Assembly: GCA_905193145.1 (NCBI GenBank) | Contig: CAJJNP010000054.1 | Span: forward strand, 1 to 17,662 | Source: an uncultured Odoribacter sp. | GTDB lineage: Bacteria > Bacteroidota > Bacteroidia > Bacteroidales > Marinifilaceae | Length of the DNA: 17,662 nucleotides | Direction: 5' to 3' | In this document: piece after piece, positions 1-5,332 of the stretch | How positions within the stretch are numbered: the first letter of the stretch is position 1 | How the letters are laid out: every line of letters starts with the position of its first letter | The notes under the pieces: generated by a model | Seen by the model: only the letters and a program-made list of their open reading frames with translations | Told to the model about the DNA's origin: nothing | Database searches by the model: none | Position numbers and translations under genes: made by a program

Positions 1-22
1 TTCTTTTTTTTCCGCTTGGCAT
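1..22 (-). CDS. 5' end of a small basic protein (partial, MPSGKKR...)
   Basis: Only seven codons are inside the window, reading M-P-S-G-K-K-R on the minus strand from an ATG at 22-20. The start is supported by a textbook AAGGAGG at 28-34, five bases upstream of the ATG, and by position 14 bp after the HU stop codon in the same direction. A very short Lys/Arg-rich protein starting this way is, from memory, conserved in Bacteroidota next to HU and an Rne/Rng-type ribonuclease. I cannot see enough of it to name it or give a function. It could also be the start of a longer basic protein. Co-transcription with HU is very likely. Confidence 0.6.
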
Positions 23-27
23 AAATT

Positions 28-35
28 CCTCCTTT
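28..35 (-). promoter_or_regulatory. Strong Shine-Dalgarno sequence (AAAGGAGG)
   Basis: The minus strand reads AAAGGAGG, then AATTT, then ATG. It starts one base after the HU stop codon (39-37). This is a near-full complement to the 16S rRNA 3' tail at ideal spacing. It stands out because the other starts in this window (HU, ssb, gldE, tetR-like, ligA, clpC) have no comparable purine-rich site, as expected in Bacteroidota, where the anti-SD is largely sequestered on the ribosome. Confidence 0.7.
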
Positions 36-36
36 C

Positions 37-324
37 TTATTTTTTTACTTTGTCCTTAACTTCGTTAACAAAACTCTTAGAAGGTTTGAATGATGGAATG
101 TTGTGAGCAGGGATTTTAATCGTAACATTTTTAGAAATGTTACGAGCAGTCTTTTCAGCTCTCTGCTTAACAACAAAGCTACCAAATCCTCTCAAGTAAA
201 CATTTTTTCCTTCAATCACGGAGTTTTTAATTGATTCCATAAAAGCCTCAACAGTAGCTTGAACGGCTACTTTCTCAATCCCGGTCGTTCTCGAAATTTC
301 GTTAACAATATCCGCTTTTGTCAT
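37..324 (-). CDS. HU family DNA-binding protein
   Basis: A 95-residue HU/IHF-fold nucleoid protein that binds and bends DNA as a dimer. The sequence shows the N-terminal helical dimerisation part (residues 1-45), the RGFGSF turn near residues 45-50, and the DNA-binding beta arm with ARNISKN followed by IPAHNIPSFKPSK. The arm tip has Ile where E. coli HU has the DNA-intercalating Pro (RNP). That substitution is usual in the Bacteroidota branch as I recall it, so it is not by itself a sign of lost function. The length is normal for HU. It lies divergent to ssb and is followed closely by a small basic ORF. The ATG at 324 has no SD, and a TATATTTG box lies about 60 bp upstream. Confidence 0.95.
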   Translation of the reverse strand: MTKADIVNEISRTTGIEKVAVQATVEAFMESIKNSVIEGKNVYLRGFGSFVVKQRAEKTARNISKNVTIKIPAHNIPSFKPSKSFVNEVKDKVKK

Positions 325-382
325 TTTTACTTAAATATTTAATTTTCAATAATATATTACTTCATACCTCATTTTCAGTCTG

Positions 383-413
383 CAAATATAAGGCTTTTCC
401 ATTAAGTATGAAA
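383..413 (-). promoter_or_regulatory. Candidate promoter of HU
   Basis: On the minus strand the -7 box is TATATTTG (390-383), a perfect match to the Bacteroidota TAnnTTTG consensus. A TTTC (413-410) lies exactly 19 bp upstream, one mismatch from the TTTG -33 element. Predicted transcription would start near 376, giving a leader of about 50 nt before the HU ATG at 324. Confidence 0.55.
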
Positions 414-438
414 AAATTGAAGTGAATTTTGTCTTTTT

Positions 439-469
439 TTTCCGTTTCTAGAATTTTTACTTAACTTCG
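439..469 (+). promoter_or_regulatory. Candidate promoter of ssb
   Basis: TTTC at 439-442, a 19-bp spacer, and TAACTTCG at 462-469. The -7 box differs from TAnnTTTG at one position, and the -33 element has the same TTTC form as the divergent HU promoter. The predicted start near 476 would leave a leader of about 48 nt before the ssb ATG at 524. Confidence 0.4.
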
Positions 470-523
470 CTCTCAATAAAATACGATATAAATTGACTGT
501 TTAATACTATAAAAATACACATT

Positions 524-952
524 ATGGTAAATAAAGTAATCTTAATTGGAAATGTGGGTGCTGACCCCGATGTTAGATATCTCGACGGAGGTGTTGCTGT
601 TGCTAATATTCGTTTGGCAACCACAGAAAGATATAAAAACAAAAACGGAGAAAACATCGAGCAGACAGAATGGCATAACGTTGTATTATGGAGAGGCTTA
701 GCTGAAATCGTAGAAAAATATGTCAAAAAAGGTATGCGTCTTTATATTGAAGGACGTTTGCGAACCCGTTCATGGGATGATCAGAATGGTATAAAACGAT
801 ACACCACAGAAATTTTTGCAGACAATATGCAAATGCTTTCTCGAGCTGACGATAACAATATGGCCTCCTCTCGCTCGACATCATCACCTTCCACATTCAC
901 TCAAACAGCTCCTGAAATGCCAGCTGACGATAATGATGATCTCCCATTTTAA
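524..952 (+). CDS. ssb: Single-stranded DNA-binding protein
   Basis: SSB coats single-stranded DNA in replication, repair and recombination and recruits partners through its acidic tip. The 142-residue product begins MVNKVILIGNVGADPDVRY, a classic OB-fold N-terminus, and continues with the EWHNVVLWRGLAEI and GRLRTRSW segments typical of SSB up to about residue 108. A short Ser/Thr-rich linker leads to the C-terminal DDNDDLPF, the DDxxPF-type interaction tip. Length is at the short end of normal. It is divergent from HU (199-bp spacer) and upstream of gldE. In relatives I know, mutY often precedes ssb in this cluster, but no mutY is present here. Confidence 0.96.
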   Translation: MVNKVILIGNVGADPDVRYLDGGVAVANIRLATTERYKNKNGENIEQTEWHNVVLWRGLAEIVEKYVKKGMRLYIEGRLRTRSWDDQNGIKRYTTEIFADNMQMLSRADDNNMASSRSTSSPSTFTQTAPEMPADDNDDLPF

Positions 953-979
953 TAAAAACAAAAGCACGGAATAATTCCG

Positions 980-1070
980 AAAAGCTACAGACAAAAGTAA
1001 AGTAGGCAAATAGTTTAGAATATAGAGATTTTGTATTATATTTGCCTACAACTTTCAGTCTGTAGCTTTT
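980..1070. repeat. 91-bp interrupted inverted repeat between ssb and gldE
   Basis: Two nested perfect arm pairs are visible. AAAAGCTACAGAC (980-992) is the reverse complement of GTCTGTAGCTTTT (1058-1070), and GTAGGCAAATA (1002-1012) is the reverse complement of TATTTGCCTAC (1039-1049). The 8-9 bp between them are partly complementary. As RNA from ssb this would form a long stem ending in a T-run, which could terminate or attenuate transcription. The inner right arm overlaps the -7 box assigned to gldE. A mobile-element remnant (MITE-like) is an alternative; I see no obvious target-site duplication. Confidence 0.7.
1014..1044 (+). promoter_or_regulatory. Candidate promoter of gldE inside the inverted repeat
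   Basis: TTTA at 1014-1017, exactly 19 bp of spacer, then TATATTTG at 1037-1044, a perfect TAnnTTTG match. The -33 element has one mismatch. The start would fall near 1051 in the right arm of the inverted repeat, leaving a leader of about 68 nt before the TTG start codon. Confidence 0.5.
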
Positions 1071-1118
1071 AATATGTATTGTACTGAAGTTCTATATGTT
1101 TAACTAATTTTCTAAATT

Positions 1119-2426
1119 TTGGAAACAGATGCTTATGGCGCGGTGCAAAGTATATTCCGCGGAACTTTCGACATTATAGACATTATACTCATCATTGTTC
1201 TTTTACTTTTGCTGCTATTTTCAGCATCAGCATCAGCATCTGAGGTCGCTTATTTTTCCCTTACGCCAGGAGAATTAGATAAATTAAAAGAGAAAGGATA
1301 TCACAAAATACTCGGTCTATTGAAAAAGCCCGATTTATTGTTATCAACTATTCTTATTACGAACAATTTCGTAAATGTTGGTATCGTTATTATTTCCAGC
1401 TATTTAGTAAACACCTTCTTCGATTTCTCCGCCTATCCGATATTAGGCTTTGTCATACAAGTCATTGTAGTCACCTTTATTATCCTTCTGGTAGGAGAAA
1501 TTATTCCTAAACTATACGCTAATCGCTCCCAAACGAAAGTTGCCGTTCTTATGGCAGGGCCACTTACTTTCGCAAGCTATATTTTCCGCCCGTTATCCCT
1601 GTTATTAATAAAGTCAACCTCTGTTATCAGCAAACGCATAGCTAAAAAAGACGGTCTATCCATTGACCAATTGTCAAAAGCCCTTGAGTTAACAGAAGAT
1701 GCGGAAATTGATAATGAAAAAGATATTCTAGAGGGAATTGTACGTTTCAGCAATATCAATGCAATTGACATCATCCAACCTCGCATCAACATCATAGCCC
1801 TAGACATTGAAGATGATTTTAATATCGTCAAAGAAACTGTCATCAAGCATGGCTATTCCCGACAACCTGTTTATCGTGAAAATTTAGATAATATCGAAGG
1901 TATTCTCTATGTCAAAGACCTATTGGCACATCTGAATGAATCTGCCGATTTCAAATGGCAATCACTAATTCGCCCGGCTTACTTTGTTCCTGAAACTAAA
2001 AAAATCAATGATTTATTGGAAGAATTCCAATTGAAAAAAGTACACATGGCAATTGTTGTTGATGAATATGGCGGCACCTCAGGCATTGTCACAATGGAAG
2101 ATATATTAGAAGAAATTGTCGGAGAAATCAATGACGAATATGACGAAAAAGAAGAAACATACATTCTCTTGAAAAACGACACTTATATTTTTGAAGCTTG
2201 TACTCTCCTGAACGATTTTCTAAAAATCGTTGATGCCGACCCGGACAGCTTCAAAGACATTGAGGGAGAGGCTGATACTTTGGCCGGATTAATACTCGAA
2301 ATCAAAGGAGAACTTCCTCAAAAGAATGATGTAATCACTTATCAGGAACATAAGTTTACAGTCTTAGAAGTGGATAATCGTCGCATCAAAAAACTTAGAT
2401 ACGAACGAATTTCTTCTGAACAGTAA
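1119..2426 (+). CDS. gldE: GldE-family CNNM/CBS-domain membrane protein
   Basis: A 435-residue HlyC/CorC-family membrane protein, the family called GldE in Bacteroidota. An N-terminal hydrophobic CNNM (DUF21) region (residues about 18-165) is followed by two CBS motifs (about 205-335) and a CorC_HlyC domain (about 345-430). The signature VDEYGGTSGIVTMEDILEE (314-332) is clear. The family is linked to Mg2+/Co2+ efflux. GldE supports gliding in Flavobacterium, but gliding cannot be inferred here because non-gliding relatives also carry it. The start is TTG at 1119: an in-frame TAA lies two codons upstream, no in-frame ATG occurs until about residue 145, and the first membrane segment would otherwise be lost. 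No gldD follows. Its stop codon touches the stop of the convergent gene. Confidence 0.9.
   Translation: METDAYGAVQSIFRGTFDIIDIILIIVLLLLLLFSASASASEVAYFSLTPGELDKLKEKGYHKILGLLKKPDLLLSTILITNNFVNVGIVIISSYLVNTFFDFSAYPILGFVIQVIVVTFIILLVGEIIPKLYANRSQTKVAVLMAGPLTFASYIFRPLSLLLIKSTSVISKRIAKKDGLSIDQLSKALELTEDAEIDNEKDILEGIVRFSNINAIDIIQPRINIIALDIEDDFNIVKETVIKHGYSRQPVYRENLDNIEGILYVKDLLAHLNESADFKWQSLIRPAYFVPETKKINDLLEEFQLKKVHMAIVVDEYGGTSGIVTMEDILEEIVGEINDEYDEKEETYILLKNDTYIFEACTLLNDFLKIVDADPDSFKDIEGEADTLAGLILEIKGELPQKNDVITYQEHKFTVLEVDNRRIKKLRYERISSEQ
1221..1240 (+). repeat. Short hexamer repeat (TCAGCA x3.3) in gldE
   Basis: TCAGCA occurs three times in tandem plus two bases, encoding a Ser-Ala repeat (residues about 35-40) just before the conserved SEVAYFSL segment at the end of the first membrane helix. 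Gain or loss of a unit would keep the frame. Confidence 0.7.
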
Positions 2427-3989
2427 TCATCGATCTGCAGTATAAGGAACAGGTATTTTCAATATCTGACACATGATAGACAACAGTTCTGTCATTTGAC
2501 ATTTTTCGGGAATTCCAGCAGGAACCCCTGCCCCATAGAGATACAAAGGAACCCGATGACGTTTACTATAATGCGCATAATAATCTTCACGATCCTTTAA
2601 ATCAGCAACCCATGTTGGTTGCAAAGAATAAAGAATGTCACCGCTTCGCTTCTGAGAAAAAGCATTCTGAAACAACACACCGGAACCGGCTGTTGCTGCA
2701 TTATGAGTCAAAGCATGAGACGTCATTACATGAGAAACACCTTCAAATTCCACAAGAAAATCTGCAATTTTATCCTGCATATCTTTCAACGAAATCTTAT
2801 TTTTTTCAATTAATGCACGATCCAAATAAATCTGCGAAGCATCATAATCCAATATCCAATCGCCCGGTCCATACATTGAACTTAAAAAAGATTTCATCAA
2901 GGCTACAGCTTTGAAAATACTAAAATATTCAGAGGTCAAACGCATTTTTTGCAAATCACGTGGCAACAACTCCCTGGCTTCTGAAAACGTAAGAAAAACG
3001 GTATAATTACCTTCACCGACTTTAGCATCCAACTCGCCTAACAAACGCTCAATATCCTTGTCCAATCTCATCACAACATCCTGAAATTCTCGAGAATATA
3101 CCTCATAATCACGATTCATATAGTCAAGACAAGAAAAATTTAAAGCTAACAGATCAGCATCGTTATCTCTACCAAGATTTTCATTTTTTACAAGTTCTGT
3201 TGCAAGATCTACAATCAATGTATTCATGTAGGGAGTAGCTTTCAATATTTGATACGTATTATACTTTCTCTTTGCCTGCATTAAATCATAAAAAAAATTA
3301 TTCGCAAGTCCTACTTTGCTCTTCAACTTCAATGCTGTATTATTAGCATTTTCATCAGCCAAAGACATCCAACCTCTACGAATAAAAAAATCACTCTCAA
3401 TTTTCTTATTATAAACACACAACCAATGAGGCAATGAGTCTGCATAATAACTTGAAGAAATCCACTTACCATTATATGTACTAAACCATAAAGCCATATC
3501 AGCAGCACTACCTCCACTCAACACTGCTTCTTCACCATTGGCAGCAATACTATAAACCTTAGAAAATGCACTATTCATTTTCATAGCACTTCCTAAAGTC
3601 AAAGCCTCTAATTTTTTGGGACTGACCCCCTGCCCTGCATCTCCTATCAACATATATTCCTGATCAGCTATATTGCTCTGACGCTTATTTCGTAAACGGT
3701 CATACCATTCATGTGCAACAATTCCATGCTCAGCAGGCAACATACCGGAATAAATCGTTGAGTGATCCATTCCTGTTTGCGAATACATGTAATTATAATC
3801 TGCTATGCAACGTTTGCCCTGCGACACAAGTCTTTTTAGCCCCCTCTCCGACAAATCATTTTTATATATCATCAACCATTCTGGATAGAAATTACTGACA
3901 GTAATCCCCACTACCAGCTTCGTATTCTTCTCTATTGCAAATGCAGATACATTTACCAACAACATAATCGCCAATATAGCCTTTCTCAT
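2427..3989 (-). CDS. Secreted PafA-like alkaline phosphatase superfamily protein, probable pseudoenzyme
   Basis: A 520-residue exported protein (signal peptide about residues 1-18) with the fold signature of the PafA-type phosphatase/phosphodiesterase family: KLVVGI, TGMDHSTIYSG, HGIVAHEWYDR, SFSC-like LNFSCLDY, RLDKDIERLL, YTVFLT and VPLYLYG in the expected order. The nucleophile Thr (T72) and one metal Asp (D289) remain. By hand alignment the other ligands are replaced: D38 of PafA becomes S32, H309 becomes R293, and D352/H353 become S336/E337. The substrate-contact residues N100, K162 and R164 become H93, N151 and E153. The reading frame is intact, so a maintained non-catalytic role (binding or scaffold) is inferred. 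It is transcribed convergently to gldE and divergently from the TetR-like gene. Confidence 0.8.
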   Translation of the reverse strand: MRKAILAIMLLVNVSAFAIEKNTKLVVGITVSNFYPEWLMIYKNDLSERGLKRLVSQGKRCIADYNYMYSQTGMDHSTIYSGMLPAEHGIVAHEWYDRLRNKRQSNIADQEYMLIGDAGQGVSPKKLEALTLGSAMKMNSAFSKVYSIAANGEEAVLSGGSAADMALWFSTYNGKWISSSYYADSLPHWLCVYNKKIESDFFIRRGWMSLADENANNTALKLKSKVGLANNFFYDLMQAKRKYNTYQILKATPYMNTLIVDLATELVKNENLGRDNDADLLALNFSCLDYMNRDYEVYSREFQDVVMRLDKDIERLLGELDAKVGEGNYTVFLTFSEARELLPRDLQKMRLTSEYFSIFKAVALMKSFLSSMYGPGDWILDYDASQIYLDRALIEKNKISLKDMQDKIADFLVEFEGVSHVMTSHALTHNAATAGSGVLFQNAFSQKRSGDILYSLQPTWVADLKDREDYYAHYSKRHRVPLYLYGAGVPAGIPEKCQMTELLSIMCQILKIPVPYTADR

Positions 3990-4010
3990 AACTTTATTTT
4001 TTTTGCGCTA

Positions 4011-4041
4011 CAAAAATACATCAAATGAATGAAACTGACAA
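4011..4041 (-). promoter_or_regulatory. Candidate promoter of the PafA-like gene
   Basis: On the minus strand TTG (4041-4039), a 20-bp spacer, then TATTTTTG (4018-4011), a perfect TAnnTTTG -7 box. Predicted start is near 4004, about 15 nt before the ATG at 3989. Confidence 0.5.
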
Positions 4042-4141
4042 TTGAAACATTTTGATTCATAAAACTATATTTTCAATAGCAAAATGCATCTAATAATAAT
4101 AATTTACAACTATTTCTGTTACATCCTATCATTTTGTTTAG

Positions 4142-4149
4142 TATATTTG
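4142..4149 (+). promoter_or_regulatory. Candidate -7 box upstream of the TetR-like gene
   Basis: TATATTTG is a perfect TAnnTTTG match 25 bp before the ATG at 4175. No convincing TTTG/TTG -33 element lies at 19-21 bp upstream, so this promoter may be weak or need an activator. Confidence 0.4.
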
Positions 4150-4174
4150 GGACACAAAAGGGAATTACAATATC

Positions 4175-4798
4175 ATGACAGAAGAAAAATTCATATTGGC
4201 AGAGAAATTACGTAACTACATTTCACGTTACGGCATCAATGATTTCAATGAAGAACATCTAAAGAAAGTGGGCCTCTGTCTTGGAGAGTTGAAAAAAAAT
4301 TTCACAGACCGACAAGACATGGTAAAGACCATACTTGAATATGAAAGAAAATGCTTTGAAGATATTTTCAATGAATACAACTTTAAAGGATGGAATGCTA
4401 TTGATATCATGCTTATTGTCAGCAATGAAATTAGCGACCGTTTTTTTGAAGTAAGCCCTGCAATCACCATCACTTTATCAAAAGTATTCCCGGAAATCTT
4501 CGAAGAACATCTACAACTACGCTCTGACTTCATATTCGAAAAAATAAAAATCAATATAGAAAAAGGGATGGAACAAGGGATGTACAAAAAAGATGTTTCT
4601 AGCGAAATGATTGCCCGTATGTATATCGCAAAATTAAACGATATACATAATCCTGAAATATATCCGCCGGAAGGATTTACATTTGCAACAATTTTCACAA
4701 CACTCATAGACAATGTCGTGAAAAATATTACCAATGAAGAGGGACGAGCTTATTATAAACAGCGGAAACAGCTCTACAGAGTGTTGAATTTCAGATAA
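4175..4798 (+). CDS. TetR/AcrR-like transcriptional regulator with divergent N-terminal domain
   Basis: A 207-residue, all-helical protein of typical TetR length. Residues 7-58 align by eye to the TetR HTH (ILAEKLRNYISRYGI, then GLCLGELKKNFTDRQDMVKTILE, matching the usual G-S-x-G-T-L-Y-x-F-x-S-K-E-x-L pattern), but the GTLY core of the recognition helix is replaced by GELKKN. The rest resembles the ligand-binding C-terminal half and ends in basic residues. No effector or target can be read from it. It is followed after 24 bp by an Lrp/AsnC gene, so the two are probably one unit. Divergence from the PafA-like gene across a 185-bp spacer makes that spacer a natural operator candidate. The family assignment is moderate. 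Confidence 0.65.
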   Translation: MTEEKFILAEKLRNYISRYGINDFNEEHLKKVGLCLGELKKNFTDRQDMVKTILEYERKCFEDIFNEYNFKGWNAIDIMLIVSNEISDRFFEVSPAITITLSKVFPEIFEEHLQLRSDFIFEKIKINIEKGMEQGMYKKDVSSEMIARMYIAKLNDIHNPEIYPPEGFTFATIFTTLIDNVVKNITNEEGRAYYKQRKQLYRVLNFR

Positions 4799-4822
4799 AA
4801 GAATAAACTAAAACCTAATACT

Positions 4823-5293
4823 ATGAAATATCAATTAGACGACATTGACCGTAAAATTCTTTCCTATCTAGTAAAGAATGCACGAGTACCATTTTTGGAA
4901 ATTGCACGCGAATGCGGTATATCAGGAGCAGCCATTCACCAACGTGTAAAAAAAATGGAAGATTCTGGAATTATCGAAGGCTCACGTTTTATCGTTAAGC
5001 CACGAGCTTTAGGTTTTAAAATATGCGCATTTATCGGCATTATGCTTGACAATGCCCACCAATACAAAACTGTCGTGAAAGAAATCGAGAAAATCCCAGA
5101 AGTCATCGAATGTCATTTTATCACAGGACACTATTCTCTATTTCTAAAGCTCAGGTGCAACAGCCACCAACATCTAATGGATATACTGATCAATACACTG
5201 CAGAACATCCCGGGAATTGCCAAAACCGAATCCTTTATTTCGTTAGATCAACTCATAGAAAAACAGGTAGATATTTGCACTGAAAATAATTAA
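4823..5293 (+). CDS. Lrp/AsnC family transcriptional regulator
   Basis: A 156-residue feast/famine regulator. It opens with the hallmark LDDIDRKILSYLVKNARVPF, followed by an HTH (IARECGISGAAIHQRVKKMEDSGIIEG, residues about 27-53) and a C-terminal RAM/effector domain (about 65-145) including the GHYSLFLKLR and GIAKTESFISL strands. Members bind amino acids or small ligands, assemble as octamers and regulate amino-acid metabolism or transport. Length is normal. It sits 24 bp downstream of the TetR-like gene and ends six bases before a perfect palindrome that serves as terminator. Target genes are not evident from the neighbourhood, since no amino-acid genes are adjacent. Confidence 0.93.
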   Translation: MKYQLDDIDRKILSYLVKNARVPFLEIARECGISGAAIHQRVKKMEDSGIIEGSRFIVKPRALGFKICAFIGIMLDNAHQYKTVVKEIEKIPEVIECHFITGHYSLFLKLRCNSHQHLMDILINTLQNIPGIAKTESFISLDQLIEKQVDICTENN

Positions 5294-5298
5294 ATAAA

Positions 5299-5332
5299 AG
5301 AAAAACGATAGGTTTAAACCTATCGTTTTTCT
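5299..5332. terminator. Bidirectional intrinsic terminator (34-bp perfect palindrome)
   Basis: The two 17-base halves, AGAAAAACGATAGGTTT and its exact reverse complement, meet at 5315/5316. The stem has an A-run on one side and a T-run on the other, so it can terminate both the lrp transcript (plus) and the ligA-clpC transcript (minus). The right half contains the last codons and the TAG stop (5322-5320) of clpC, so the terminator overlaps coding sequence. Confidence 0.85.

Noticed and set aside
967..979. Small CGGAATAATTCCG palindrome after ssb
   Set aside because: Too short and without a usable loop or T-run to be a terminator alone; it may simply border the larger inverted repeat.
1119..2426. 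gldE as evidence of gliding motility or type IX secretion
   Set aside because: GldE homologs are common in non-gliding Bacteroidota and no other gld, spr or por gene is in the window.
4091..4102. TAA-repeat run upstream of the TetR-like gene
   Set aside because: About four units in an AT-rich spacer; no structure or regulatory meaning can be supported.
4228..4734. Antisense open frame of 168 codons inside the TetR-like gene
   Set aside because: It is rich in Ser, Ile and Phe, as expected for the complement of an AT-rich gene, and has no recognisable motif.
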